Of a DNA stretch of 64,000 nucleotides, positions 24,397 to 32,692 are shown one piece after another. The stretch is taken from the NCBI GenBank assembly GCA_900547785.1, contig URIB01000003.1:104972-168971 (forward strand), in the 5' to 3' direction. The first letter of the stretch is position 1; every line of letters begins with the position of its first letter. The position numbers and the translations under genes were made by a program. The DNA is from an uncultured Dialister sp. (GTDB lineage Bacteria > Bacillota > Negativicutes > Veillonellales > Dialisteraceae). The notes beneath the pieces are model-generated. The model was not told where the DNA came from. It searched no databases and was given only the letters and a program-made list of their open reading frames with translations.

Positions 24397-25326
24397 TTAT
24401 TTATTTTTACGGTCGTTTGTATCATTGGAAATCCAATAGAGCGGTCTGTCCTTGGTTTCTTCGTAAATGCGTCCGATGTATTCGCCGATAATGCCGAGAC
24501 CTACTAAATTGGCAGAGCCGAAAAAAGCAATCAATATAGTCATTGTTGCCCAGCCGGGGACGGTATTTCCTACCAAGTAGGAATAGAGAACGTGAAGAAT
24601 AAGGAGGATACCGATAAAGCCTGAAACGGCGCCTGCATAAAAAGCGGCTCTCAAAGGAGTCGTGGAATTGGTGAGAATTCCGTCCATGGCAAAGTGGAGC
24701 ATTTTGTTCATGGAAAATTTTGAAACGCCGGCATGACGGGCGGGGGCTTCAAATTTTACGGTTGTCTGTCTAAATCCCAGGCCGCCGACAATGCCGCGGA
24801 TAAAGCGGGCATGTTCTCTGAAACGGAGAAAAACGTCCAGCGATTTCCTGTCCATTAAACGAAAATCAGAGCCTCCTGGAATGACCGGTGTTTTGGAAAT
24901 GGAATTGATGACTTTATAGTAACCGGCAGATGTGATTTTCTTGATGAATCCCGAGTCTTCTGTGGAAGTGCGGATTGTCTGGACAATATTGTATCCGTCC
25001 CGCCATTTTTCGAGGAGAAGAGGAATCAGTTCCGGCGGGTGCTGCATATCGCAGTCCATGGTAATGACCGCATCGCCTTGTGCCAAGTCCATGCCGCAGG
25101 TGATGGCGATCTGGTGCCCGAAATTTCTGGCGAAAGTAACGGCCCGCACGCGAGGGTCTTTTTCCGCCAGTTCGCAGATAAGTTCATCTGTCCGGTCTTT
25201 GGAACCGTCATTGACGTAAATGAGTTCATAGTCCATACCGGTCGTTTTCATGACTTTTGTAATTTCTTCATGAAAAAAAACGACATTGTCTTCTTCATTA
25301 TAGACCGGGGTGACGATAGAAATCAT
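24397..25326 (-). CDS. GT2-family glycosyltransferase with C-terminal membrane helices
   Basis: A 309-residue GT-A enzyme of the DPM1/GtrB/YkoT type, which loads a sugar onto an undecaprenyl carrier. Seen: SIVTPVYNEEDNV (3-15), YVNDGSKDRT (37-46), the DXD-like TMDCDMQHPPE (about 92-102) and MDRKSLDVF with the QXXRW-like downstream region. Two membrane helices lie near 230-255 and 268-292. Such proteins supply sugars for O-antigen, lipid A or cell-wall decoration. It lies 33 bases upstream of the RuBisCO-like gene on the same strand. No flippase or second transferase is nearby. Confidence 0.85.
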   Translation of the reverse strand: MISIVTPVYNEEDNVVFFHEEITKVMKTTGMDYELIYVNDGSKDRTDELICELAEKDPRVRAVTFARNFGHQIAITCGMDLAQGDAVITMDCDMQHPPELIPLLLEKWRDGYNIVQTIRTSTEDSGFIKKITSAGYYKVINSISKTPVIPGGSDFRLMDRKSLDVFLRFREHARFIRGIVGGLGFRQTTVKFEAPARHAGVSKFSMNKMLHFAMDGILTNSTTPLRAAFYAGAVSGFIGILLILHVLYSYLVGNTVPGWATMTILIAFFGSANLVGLGIIGEYIGRIYEETKDRPLYWISNDTNDRKNK

Positions 25327-25418
25327 AATAAACTCCTTTGAAATACCATTAGCGTTTTTATTATATCATGAGCCGTCTTATTTCCAGGAAAAGATTCGGC
25401 GGATACAACCACAAAAAG

Positions 25419-25452
25419 GAAATACGGTTCCGATTTAAAGAAGAACCGTATT
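25419..25452 (-). terminator. terminator of the padR operon
   Basis: AATACGGTTC and GAACCGTATT around a 12-base loop; on the minus strand it is followed by TTCCTTTTTG. Confidence 0.75.
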
Positions 25453-25479
25453 TCAGATCGTCTATATAGGAGAACCGGA

Positions 25480-25818
25480 TTACAGGGCGTCAGTATGCGG
25501 AGCTTTTTGTGCGGGCAGTTCCTGCGCAGGATTAGCAGTCTGTTTCTCTCTGCGGTTTCCGGAAGCGGATGTGTCCGGCAATTTCCTCTTTTCCGTTCGG
25601 GGTTCTACGGACTGCGGTACATCCTGTTCCTGTTTTTTCGTGTCTCTTTTTTTATGATCCCCATCGTGATTTTTGTCACGGAAATAAACGGAAAGAGTCT
25701 CTCTGTTCGTTTCAATCCAGTTGTGATGGGCGGATATGTCATTGGCAAAGAAAGAACCGGCGGCAATGAGAAGGGAAACGAGAGAGAGTACCATGCAAAT
25801 AATGATTTTTTTCATCAT
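25480..25818 (-). CDS. small exported or membrane-anchored charged protein
   Basis: A 112-residue protein I do not recognise. An N-terminal hydrophobic segment (IIICMVLSLVSLLIAAGSFFA, residues 5-25) is followed by a short globular part and a charged, proline-rich tail (from about 50) with many Lys, Glu and Asp. Its start codon overlaps the stop of the upstream HAAS-domain gene (TGATG). It is the last gene of the PadR-controlled unit. The tail looks disordered; the role may be at the membrane in an envelope response. Confidence 0.6.
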   Translation of the reverse strand: MMKKIIICMVLSLVSLLIAAGSFFANDISAHHNWIETNRETLSVYFRDKNHDGDHKKRDTKKQEQDVPQSVEPRTEKRKLPDTSASGNRREKQTANPAQELPAQKAPHTDAL

Positions 25819-26252
25819 CAGTCACCACCTTTCTGAAAAGAAGCGGTATTTTTTACCTCTGACACGGCAACGTTTTTTTCGCCGGACGAAATGGATACTT
25901 TATCATAGGCATTTTTTCCCAGTGAACCCGTAAAATAAATGGAAAGAGCGGCAAAGATTCCCGTGCCGGCAAGACCGCAAAGGGTGACCGTGTGAAGACC
26001 GGGAAGAGGGGTGGCGCCCGGAATGGGATTGAAATGAATGGACAGGAGATAAATCACCAGGGCGGTCAGTCCGAGAATCAAAAAGGAAATAAAAGAGCAT
26101 GTCCAATAAAAAGTTTTTACCAAAATAGAAGCGGTGGCGTTTGCCGCGTCCGGTATTTTAGGGCTGATTTCATTCAATATTTCTTCCACATCTTCGGTTT
26201 TGGCATTCCGGAAATAATACCGGAGAAGATCTAAAAATTCTTTTTCACTCAT
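25818..26252 (-). CDS. HAAS (DUF1700-like) domain membrane protein
   Basis: A 144-residue protein. The N-terminus MSEKEFLDLLRYYFRNAKTEDVEEILNEI resembles the HAAS helical domain that often accompanies PadR regulators. Two membrane helices follow (about 47-70 and 85-107), then a short polar tail. It overlaps padR by eight bases and the small exported gene by one. PadR-HAAS pairs commonly sense envelope or antimicrobial stress; the signal here is unknown. The start is chosen from the overlap and the preceding AGGAGGA. Confidence 0.75.
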   Translation of the reverse strand: MSEKEFLDLLRYYFRNAKTEDVEEILNEISPKIPDAANATASILVKTFYWTCSFISFLILGLTALVIYLLSIHFNPIPGATPLPGLHTVTLCGLAGTGIFAALSIYFTGSLGKNAYDKVSISSGEKNVAVSEVKNTASFQKGGD

Positions 26253-26571
26253 CAATAGTTCCTCCTTCTGTAAGAAGTGAATCGACAGCTTTTGTAAATT
26301 CCGACCATTCCCGTACCGATTCATCATATTCGGTGTGGCCGGCCTCTGTGATGCGGTAGTATTTCCGCGGCGGCCCGTTATGCGACTCCGCCAGATAGGT
26401 GTCGACAAGGCCGTCTTTTTTGAAACGGTTCAGGAGAGGGTAAATTGTGCCTTCCGACATTTCAATATATTTGGAAATTTCGGAAACAAGTTCATATCCG
26501 TAGAAATCTTTTTTCCGGAGCATGGACAGAACGATAATCTCCATGACGCCTTTTTTCAGTTGAATATTCAT
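26245..26571 (-). CDS. PadR-family transcriptional regulator
   Basis: A 108-residue winged-helix repressor. Typical PadR stretches are MEIIVLSMLRKKDFYGYELVSEI (10-32), SEGTIYPLLNRFKKDGLV (39-56) and GPPRKYYRITEAG (66-78). It heads a three-gene unit with a HAAS membrane protein and a small exported protein. A near-perfect 21-base palindrome lies between its -35 and -10 boxes, so autoregulation is very likely. Confidence 0.93.
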   Translation of the reverse strand: MNIQLKKGVMEIIVLSMLRKKDFYGYELVSEISKYIEMSEGTIYPLLNRFKKDGLVDTYLAESHNGPPRKYYRITEAGHTEYDESVREWSEFTKAVDSLLTEGGTIDE

Positions 26572-26621
26572 AACGCTTCCTTTCCGCTTTCTTTTCGTAT
26601 CGCCATTCGGAAAGCATATTC

Positions 26622-26655
26622 AATATATCACAAGGTACTTTGTAATGCAAGGTAC
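26622..26655 (-). promoter_or_regulatory. padR promoter with overlapping PadR-type operator
   Basis: On the minus strand TTGCAT (26650-26645), a 17-base spacer and TATATT (26627-26622). Overlapping it, 26635-26655 is a palindrome with GTAC at both ends, TTG/CAA next to them and an AT-rich centre, the layout of known PadR operators. Confidence 0.75.
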
Positions 26656-26817
26656 TAAATACTATGAGATTGAAGAAAAGCAGAGTTGGAAAATAGGAGT
26701 TATGGGCAGCGGAATCTATTTTTAAATCGGCATAGACCGGATACAAAGAAACGGCCGGTCAACTTTTATCGCTATGGTATACTGAATAAAAATGGAAGCA
26801 TGAGAACAGGAGAAACT

Positions 26818-27474
26818 ATGAAACTTATAAAATTATTTACTTTTGTTTTTATCGCCGTACTCTTTTTTTCAGGCGCGGTGCAGGCGGAAACGTGGACGGC
26901 GGGACCGGCATTGATTCCCGGAGAGAAAAGCAAATCCTATCGCACGGCGGAACTTCGTGTAAATACAAGCACGGCGAAAATTCCCGTTTATGAGGGCGAT
27001 GATTTACATTTTAAGGATAAATTTAATGGGCGCATGAGAAAAGAAGCCGACCGTTATCTGCTGGCATTATACGGAGAAGATATGAAAAGAGAGGTTTCGG
27101 GGTGGCTTCATTGGCAGGAAGGACGAAAAGGAAATCTGAACAGTGTGATTTTTATTGAAGCTGTGATGTACAAAGGGGCGGCACATCCTATTACGTATGT
27201 AAAGGGGATGACTTCAGACCGGGAAGGAAATCAAGTGACGCTGCCGGATTTGCAGAAACGTATGCCCGGATTAACCGTAGACAGGCTTCGTAAAGAAACG
27301 GCAATGCAATGCGAAAAACGGGGAATCATGCTGTTTGATGATTATCATATTTCCGGGTTCCCGAAAGAGTTTTATATAGGAACGGACAATCATATCTATT
27401 GTATTTTCCAGCAATATGATATCGCCCCTTATGCGTCGGGGTGGATCATGATTGACATGGGAAAGGTTTCATAA
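26818..27474 (+). CDS. exported RsiV/DUF3298-like protein
   Basis: A 218-residue protein with a clear signal peptide (MKLIKLFTFVFIAVLFFSGAVQAETW, cleavage after VQA). The middle and C-terminus resemble DUF3298/RsiV-like domains: YKGAAHPITYVKGMTSDREGNQVTL, then FQQYDIAPYASGWIMI near the end. These domains are found in extracytoplasmic anti-sigma factors and stand-alone exported proteins; no sigma gene is nearby, so the latter fits better. The start follows AGGAGA. The gene is flanked by its own terminator. Confidence 0.72.
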   Translation: MKLIKLFTFVFIAVLFFSGAVQAETWTAGPALIPGEKSKSYRTAELRVNTSTAKIPVYEGDDLHFKDKFNGRMRKEADRYLLALYGEDMKREVSGWLHWQEGRKGNLNSVIFIEAVMYKGAAHPITYVKGMTSDREGNQVTLPDLQKRMPGLTVDRLRKETAMQCEKRGIMLFDDYHISGFPKEFYIGTDNHIYCIFQQYDIAPYASGWIMIDMGKVS

Positions 27475-27476
27475 GA

Positions 27477-27510
27477 AAAAGCACGGCGGTTCCAATGCCG
27501 TGCTTGATTT
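27477..27510 (+). terminator. terminator of the RsiV-like gene
   Basis: AAGCACGGC and GCCGTGCTT around a nine-base loop, followed by GATTT; the weak T-tract lowers certainty. Confidence 0.65.
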
Positions 27511-27533
27511 CATTGGCGCCCGATATGGATTTC

Positions 27534-27562
27534 TTGAAGAGGGTTTCTAAATGTGATAAAAT
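27534..27562 (+). promoter_or_regulatory. promoter of the SIMPL-domain gene
   Basis: TTGAAG (27534-27539), 17-base spacer, TAAAAT (27557-27562). Confidence 0.65.
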
Positions 27563-27633
27563 TGAATCGTAGTCGAAAATAAAGTGCGCGCACCGGACTG
27601 GGGCGCACAGGTCATGGATTGAAGGAGGAAATT

Positions 27634-28341
27634 ATGAAAAAATTAGCAGTGCTTTTAACAGCGGGTCTTCTGGCCTGCTCTTGCATGGCGGCACAGGCGG
27701 AAGACGCCCGCCGGAGTATTACAACGACAGGAAACGGAGTGGTCATCGCCCAAAATAACAGAGCGGTGATGTATTTGGCGGTGGAAACCATGTCGGCCGA
27801 TGCCAAACAGGCGGCCCAGGACAATGCAAACATCATGACAAAGGTGAAACATGCAGTCATCGGCGCCGGAGCGGCTCCCGATAAAATTGAAACGGACAAT
27901 TATACCATGTACCCCGTTTATGAATATGACAAAGGAAAAGTAAAGTCCAGAAGCTATCAGGTCAACAACCGTATGAAGGTGGTTGTTGAGGATTTGACCC
28001 AAACGGGAAGTGTGATGGATGCTGCGATTTCTGCCGGCGCCAACCGCATTGAGAATGTGATGTTCACGGTAAGAAATCCGGGAAAATACAAAGATGACGC
28101 GTTGAGAGAAGCCGCTCAGGATGCCAGAAGAAAGGCGGATATCATTGCTGCTTCTTTAGGAAAGACGGTGACAAATGTCATTTCCGTAACCGATAACAGT
28201 GTGCGTGTAGGGCCGCGGAATTATATGATGAATATGAGAATGGCGGCGGCAAACGGCATGGCGGATCAGGAAACAACGCCGATGGAAGGCGGAGATGCGA
28301 AAGTGGAAAGCACGATGACTGTTGTTTTCGAGATTGCATAA
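27634..28341 (+). CDS. SIMPL (DUF541) domain exported protein
   Basis: A 235-residue exported protein. Signal peptide: MKKLAVLLTAGLLACSCMAAQAE. The SIMPL domain starts ITTTGNGVVIAQNNRAVMYLAVET and includes DKIETDNYTMYPVYEYDKGK, VNNRMKVVVEDL and ALREAAQDARRKADIIAASLGK, all typical of the family. Members sit in the periplasm or outer membrane and have been tied to oxidative-stress resistance and surface structure, but their biochemical role is unknown. The start is taken after GGAGGAAATT; the frame extends upstream to a TTG at 27619. Single-gene unit with its own promoter and terminator. Confidence 0.87.
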   Translation: MKKLAVLLTAGLLACSCMAAQAEDARRSITTTGNGVVIAQNNRAVMYLAVETMSADAKQAAQDNANIMTKVKHAVIGAGAAPDKIETDNYTMYPVYEYDKGKVKSRSYQVNNRMKVVVEDLTQTGSVMDAAISAGANRIENVMFTVRNPGKYKDDALREAAQDARRKADIIAASLGKTVTNVISVTDNSVRVGPRNYMMNMRMAAANGMADQETTPMEGGDAKVESTMTVVFEIA

Positions 28342-28370
28342 AAAAGGGAGGGAGCGATCCCTCTTTTTTT
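28340..28370 (+). terminator. terminator of the SIMPL-domain gene
   Basis: GGGAGG...TCCCTC hairpin followed by seven T. Confidence 0.8.
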
Positions 28371-28459
28371 GTTACAGACTGTTATAAAATACAGACAGAG
28401 CTTGCTGAAAATTTCTTTTGAAGCTTTTATCCGTTTTTATTTTTCCAAGGAGGAATTGT

Positions 28460-28804
28460 ATGAAACAAGAAGTGGCGGATCGTGTACGGACTATGATTCA
28501 AGAAGAAAGCTGCTGCAAAGAGTTAAAAGCGGCGGGACAAGAGTGGTTGGACGCGCTCGGAACGGATCGTGAAAAGGAAACGGGCAAGAAATTGGTAGCG
28601 GAATTGGAATCCGATTTAATGCCGGTTGACCGTTTTATCGGTTTTCTTTCTACAGAGGCAGGTGTGAAAATGTTCGGCCGGGAAACAGCGGAAACGTATC
28701 TGGCTCATGCCAAAGAAATCAAGGCGAAAGGTGAAAAATGGTGCGACTGCCCGGCCTGCACAGCCGCGCAATGGATTCTGGAACATAAGGAGTTCGTAGT
28801 ATAG
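28460..28804 (+). CDS. small cysteine-containing cytosolic protein of unknown function
   Basis: A 114-residue protein I cannot name with confidence. It has no signal peptide, is rich in Glu and Lys and is predicted mostly helical. Two cysteines sit together near the start (ESCCKE, 17-18) and a CDCPAC motif lies near residue 98, which could bind a metal or act in redox chemistry. The start follows AAGGAGGAA. It is bounded by terminators, so it is a single-gene unit. Similar small proteins are common in anaerobic Firmicutes, where they carry misleading chaperone labels; I do not use that label. Confidence 0.7.
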   Translation: MKQEVADRVRTMIQEESCCKELKAAGQEWLDALGTDREKETGKKLVAELESDLMPVDRFIGFLSTEAGVKMFGRETAETYLAHAKEIKAKGEKWCDCPACTAAQWILEHKEFVV

Positions 28805-28823
28805 TCAACAAAATGTCAAAAAT

Positions 28824-28865
28824 AAAAGGACTCTCTCCTTAATGGCAAGGAAAGAGTCCTTTTGA
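28824..28865. terminator. bidirectional terminator
   Basis: AAAAGGACTCTCTCCTT and AAGGAAAGAGTCCTTTT around AATGGC, between convergent genes. Confidence 0.88.
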
Positions 28866-28873
28866 TTTGTAAG

Positions 28874-29449
28874 TCAGCGGACAATTAAAATATCTTCCAG
28901 TTTTCTTTTCGGCACGTAATATTGATTTTCATCGTCCAAATAATACCGGACATCGCCGCTTTCAGGCATATCGACAATCGTGCTGGTATGATCGGGATAC
29001 CCTAAAGCGATAGCCAGTTTAGGAATCCATATTTCAGGAATGTCGAGGAATTTTCTGATTTGTGCAAATTGTACATGCCCCATAAGGCAAGTGCCGATGC
29101 CTCTCGAATAAGCGTCAAGCGCAATGTTTCTGGCAGCAATCCCGGTATCGATATCCGCCCAGGGATTTTTGATGCCTTCTTGATAGACGATGATGAATGC
29201 GACCGGCTTTTCTCCCTCTTTCGGCTCACCCAATTCCGGCGGAAGCGCTCCGGCAAAGTGGAAAAACGGCTGGATTAAACGGACGAGTTCGGGATTTTTG
29301 ACAAGAACATACCGAAGAATCTGTCCGTTCATAGCACTGCTCACAATCCGGGCATTTTCCATGATTTCCTGTAAATCTTTTTCCGGAATGGGCGTCTGTT
29401 TGAAACGGCGGTAGGTGCGGCACCCGCTGCAAAGCGATGAAAAATCCAT
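28874..29449 (-). CDS. nitroreductase-family protein
   Basis: A 191-residue FMN-dependent oxidoreductase. Seen: SGCRTYRRFKQTPIPEKDLQEIMENARI (8-35), the FMN/NAD(P)H loop and IGTCLMGHVQ (about 123-132) and the C-terminal GYPDHTSTIVDMPESGDVRYY. Members reduce nitro compounds, quinones, flavins or related substrates in the cytoplasm. The start MDFSSLCSG follows AAGGAGG and lies 10 bases beyond the end of ridA on the same strand, so the pair is probably one transcript. Physiological substrate unknown. Confidence 0.85.
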   Translation of the reverse strand: MDFSSLCSGCRTYRRFKQTPIPEKDLQEIMENARIVSSAMNGQILRYVLVKNPELVRLIQPFFHFAGALPPELGEPKEGEKPVAFIIVYQEGIKNPWADIDTGIAARNIALDAYSRGIGTCLMGHVQFAQIRKFLDIPEIWIPKLAIALGYPDHTSTIVDMPESGDVRYYLDDENQYYVPKRKLEDILIVR

Positions 29450-29459
29450 GAAAACCTCC

Positions 29460-29831
29460 TTATTTAACGGCAATCACTTCTATTTCGCAAAGCGCGCCGG
29501 CGGGAAGCGCCGTCACGGCGACGCAGCTTCTGGCAGGCTTTGAAACGAAGTGCTGTGCATACACTTCATTGAAAAGAGAAAAGTTGTCCATATTTGTCAA
29601 AAAGCAGGTGGTTTTGATTACGTTTTCCATGGATACATCCGCTTTTTTCAAAACGGCTTCGATATTCCGGCAAACCTGTTCCGCCTGCTCTTTCAAATCC
29701 GAAGAAATGAGAGTTCCTTTTTCCGGAACAATACCGATCTGGCCGGATAAAAATATAAGATCGCCGGTCCGCACAGCTTGTGAATAGGGACCGATGGCGG
29801 CCGGTGCGTGTTTGGTGTGAATGGTTTTCAT
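29460..29831 (-). CDS. ridA: RidA-family reactive intermediate deaminase
   Basis: A 123-residue RidA/YjgF protein. It hydrolyses reactive enamine and imine intermediates released by PLP enzymes. Motifs: APAAIGPYSQAVRTGDLIFLSGQIG (9-33), the catalytic arginine in ARSCVAVTALPAGA (about 99-112) and the C-terminal EIEVIAVK. Trimeric and cytosolic in relatives. The start is taken after GAGGAGG. It is co-oriented with the nitroreductase. Confidence 0.93.
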   Translation of the reverse strand: MKTIHTKHAPAAIGPYSQAVRTGDLIFLSGQIGIVPEKGTLISSDLKEQAEQVCRNIEAVLKKADVSMENVIKTTCFLTNMDNFSLFNEVYAQHFVSKPARSCVAVTALPAGALCEIEVIAVK

Positions 29832-30066
29832 GGGAAATCCTCCTCTGTAAAATGACTTATTTATACTATACCGCAAAAGGCGGGGAAATTATAGGGGACG
29901 GGCATCAGTTGCTCCGGGCTTGCAAAAATGATATATTCCGAAAGAGAAGAAATAGCGGAATCCGCGCAAAACGCAAAACCGGCGGGAGCGGATTCTGTTT
30001 TTGAAGTTGGTTTGTGAGCGGCAAAACAAAAGAAAAATTGCAAACGGTTTTGCTTTCAGGAGAATT

Positions 30067-30501
30067 ATGGAAAATATATTTCACATGTGGTGGCCTGTTC
30101 TTTGTATTGTTTTTGCAGATATTATTTATCAGGTCTGCGCAAAAAAAATGTCATCTCATACCGACCCTTTAGCGGCGTTGGGGATAACGTATCTGGTGAG
30201 TGCGGCGGTATGCACGGCTTTGTTTTTCCTTTGCGGCGGCGGAAATTTATTGACCGATATGTCTCATGCGTCATGGATGGCGGTGGGCATCGGCCTTTCC
30301 GTGACGGGTCTTGAGGTGGGCTGCGTTTCCATGTATAAGGCGGGGTGGGCGATGAATATCGGATTTATTTTTTATACCGCCGTGATTGTCGTTGCTCTTT
30401 TGGCGGTGGGATTCCTGTTTTACGGAGAAACTCTTTCTTGGCCGGCTTTTCTCGGAATTATTACCGCGTCGGCAGGCATGTTTTTAATTGTGAAAGGATA
30501 A
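30067..30501 (+). CDS. half-size DMT/EamA-type transporter subunit A
   Basis: A 144-residue protein with four predicted membrane helices, the size of SMR proteins or of one half of an EamA transporter. It starts MENIFHMWWPVLCIVFADIIYQVCAKKMSS and contains MYKAGWAMNIGFI near residue 90. The downstream gene is a paralogue with the same motifs (YQVCAKE; MYKAGWTMNISFI), separated by only two bases. The two probably form a heterodimeric small-molecule transporter. Substrate unknown. The start follows CAGGAGAATT; the open frame extends further upstream without a ribosome site. Confidence 0.8.
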   Translation: MENIFHMWWPVLCIVFADIIYQVCAKKMSSHTDPLAALGITYLVSAAVCTALFFLCGGGNLLTDMSHASWMAVGIGLSVTGLEVGCVSMYKAGWAMNIGFIFYTAVIVVALLAVGFLFYGETLSWPAFLGIITASAGMFLIVKG

Positions 30502-30503
30502 AG

Positions 30504-30932
30504 ATGAATTTTTCATTTTGGTGGCCCGTGGCGCTGGTCGTCATATCGGGCGTGGGATACCAGGTTTGCGCCAAAGAAGTGTCGGGCGGCGTGAATCCCA
30601 TAGCCGCGCTGGTGGTGACGTACCTTGTGGCCTCGGCGGCGTCATTTCTGATTTACATCATCACGGGGAAAAAAGGGCGGCGGCGAAAAGAAATTATGTC
30701 TTTCAACCCGGCGGCGCTGATTTTGGGGCTCTCCATCGCGCTGATTGAAATCGGAACGATTTATATGTATAAAGCGGGTTGGACAATGAATATTTCTTTT
30801 ATCGTTACCAATGCATTGATTACACTTTGCCTGATTCTTACGGGAGCGGTTTTATATAAAGAAAAATTGTCGAAGCGGCAGGCATTGGGGATCGGGATTT
30901 CTTTTTTGGGAATATGCATGATTATCTCTTAA
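30504..30932 (+). CDS. half-size DMT/EamA-type transporter subunit B
   Basis: A 142-residue paralogue of the preceding gene with four helices (residues about 5-22, 32-50, 66-90, 98-140). Shared landmarks are GYQVCAKEVSGG..PIAALVVTYLV and MYKAGWTMNISFIVTNA. AAAGGATAAAG in the end of gene A serves as ribosome site. A cytoplasmic loop (KKGRRRKE) is more basic than in subunit A, which could fix opposite topologies. Confidence 0.8.
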   Translation: MNFSFWWPVALVVISGVGYQVCAKEVSGGVNPIAALVVTYLVASAASFLIYIITGKKGRRRKEIMSFNPAALILGLSIALIEIGTIYMYKAGWTMNISFIVTNALITLCLILTGAVLYKEKLSKRQALGIGISFLGICMIIS

Positions 30933-30943
30933 AACATAAAGCA

Positions 30944-30977
30944 CAAAAAAACGACGGTGTGGAATCGTCGTTTTTTG
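30944..30977. terminator. bidirectional terminator
   Basis: AAAAAAACGAC and CGTCGTTTTTTG around a short loop between convergent genes. Confidence 0.85.
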
Positions 30978-30983
30978 TTTCTT

Positions 30984-32465
30984 TTATAATAATCCGATGT
31001 CATCATAAGCCGGTTCTACCAGCCAGGTGCCGTCGGAACGGATAATGCCCCACTTTTTATCTTTCTTGGCGGGAGCCAGACCGTGCCTGAATTGTCCTGC
31101 CCGTGTCAGCGGCGCTTTTGTGTCTTCATAGAGAATTTGCCCATTTTCATCTATGATGCCGTAATAGCTTCCTTTTTTGTACATCCATGTTACGGATTCA
31201 TCATTGAACGGCATCAGGTCAACGCCGGCGGGAAGGGCGGTAATGACTCTGTCATTTTCGATATCAAACAGATAGTGGGATTTTCCTTTTTCCACAACGG
31301 CTCTTCCGTGTCCCAGAAGAGTGATTTCATCGTAAGAAAAACTCATCAGCTGCGCGCCGGTTTCCAAATCGAAGAGCCCGTCTTTGTCGAGGTGTTCCTC
31401 TTCCAATACGGCGTATCCGTCTTCTGCATCTACGTCTTCTATATCATAGCGCCCGGGGGCAATGACGACTTTTCCTTCCGGGGAAATAAAAGAAGTAAGA
31501 CCGCCGTTTGTTACGAAAGCGCCGTAAGGCGTCATGGGATAGACAATATCATTTTTACTGTCGATGACGATTTCACCGTTTCTGTTTACGAAACCTCTTT
31601 TAGTATCGTGAGATAGACCGCCGTAAGCGCCGTATTCATTCGTTGCCTTTGCGCCGGCGGTATTGGCAATAATAAGGCCCAAGAAAGTGCCGCCTTTGAC
31701 ATGATTGACTTTTCTTCTGTATTCGGCAACACCGTACCGGAAAGGGCGGATGTCTTCAAAAGGTGTCGTAAATAAAACTCTTCCGTTTTCATCAATGCCC
31801 GCATTTTCACCGTTTGTTGTTTTTACAACGGCAATGCCTTCGCTGAAAGGGGCAAGTACATCTTTATAGCGGGGCGAGATTAAAACCGAGCCGTCGCTGT
31901 TTTTAAATCCGTACAGTCCTTTTTCTTTGTACCAAAGCGGATTCCCGTCGGAAGAGGGGGGCAGGGCAGAATTTCCCTGCTTGTCTATGAACTGTAATTC
32001 TCTTTTCTTGTTTCCCGCTTTAAAAATACCGTCCCGCTTGGGAATGAGAATTTTATAGGAAGGGGACAAGGTAACTGTACCGTCTTTTCCGATAATGCCC
32101 CAGTTTTTACCGCTTTTTACCATAGCCAGAACGCCGTTTTCGTAAAATCCCAGGTCTTTCTTTTTTACGGGACCGTCATAAGACGCGAGCTTGGGAGCCC
32201 GGCGACCGTCATCAATGAAAGGAAAGCCTTCCATGGAAGGAAATATAAGAATGCTTATGTCGGGACCCGAAACAGTTACGCCTTTCGATGTGTCCGTGGT
32301 CCGCTCTTCCCAGTGCCATGTGGTCACAGATTTCGTTTCTTTGTACTCGCTTCTCTGTATGCGGGTAGCCGTGGTTACTCCTTTTTCTGCATGAACCGTC
32401 GTCATGACAGATGCAGAAGAAACGAGCAAGGCAGAAAGAATAGCAGCTTGCCATTTTTTGATCAT
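30984..32465 (-). CDS. exported WG-repeat protein
   Basis: A 493-residue protein with a signal peptide (MIKKWQAAILSALLVSSASVMTTVHAE) and WG repeats. Clear units are NWGIIGKDGTVTLSPSYK, LYGFKNSDGSVLISPRYK, YYGIIDENGQILYED and KWGIIRSDGTWLVEPAYDDIG at the very end. WG repeats form beta-structures of unknown partner binding and are common in Bacteroidetes and Negativicutes exported proteins. The start is placed after TGGAGGTAC; an ATG 12 bases earlier lies before that site. No operon partner is visible. Function unknown. Confidence 0.82.
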   Translation of the reverse strand: MIKKWQAAILSALLVSSASVMTTVHAEKGVTTATRIQRSEYKETKSVTTWHWEERTTDTSKGVTVSGPDISILIFPSMEGFPFIDDGRRAPKLASYDGPVKKKDLGFYENGVLAMVKSGKNWGIIGKDGTVTLSPSYKILIPKRDGIFKAGNKKRELQFIDKQGNSALPPSSDGNPLWYKEKGLYGFKNSDGSVLISPRYKDVLAPFSEGIAVVKTTNGENAGIDENGRVLFTTPFEDIRPFRYGVAEYRRKVNHVKGGTFLGLIIANTAGAKATNEYGAYGGLSHDTKRGFVNRNGEIVIDSKNDIVYPMTPYGAFVTNGGLTSFISPEGKVVIAPGRYDIEDVDAEDGYAVLEEEHLDKDGLFDLETGAQLMSFSYDEITLLGHGRAVVEKGKSHYLFDIENDRVITALPAGVDLMPFNDESVTWMYKKGSYYGIIDENGQILYEDTKAPLTRAGQFRHGLAPAKKDKKWGIIRSDGTWLVEPAYDDIGLL

Positions 32466-32602
32466 AGGTACCTCCATTTTAAATATATTATTACATGAGC
32501 AGATTCAGTATAACAGGGCGGCCGAAAAAGAGAAAGTGATTTTAAAGCATATTATCTATTTTTTTCGATATTAAAATTGGAATAAATTATGCAAAGAATA
32601 AA

Positions 32603-32640
32603 TTGTAAACGTTGAATTTAGATAAAGGTTGTTATAAAAT
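32603..32640 (+). promoter_or_regulatory. bio promoter with probable BirA operator
   Basis: TTGAAT (32612-32617), 17-base spacer and TAAAAT (32635-32640). Overlapping it, TTGTAAACG (32603-32611), 15 bases and GGTTGTTAT (32627-32635) match the BirA operator layout (TTGTAAACC-N15-GGTTTACAA): the left half nearly perfect, the right half weak. A further half-site TGTAAACC lies near 32647-32654. Confidence 0.65.
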
Positions 32641-32692
32641 TTATTATGTAAACCGTAATTTAAATAATAATAAACAATAGGAGGTTATGAAA

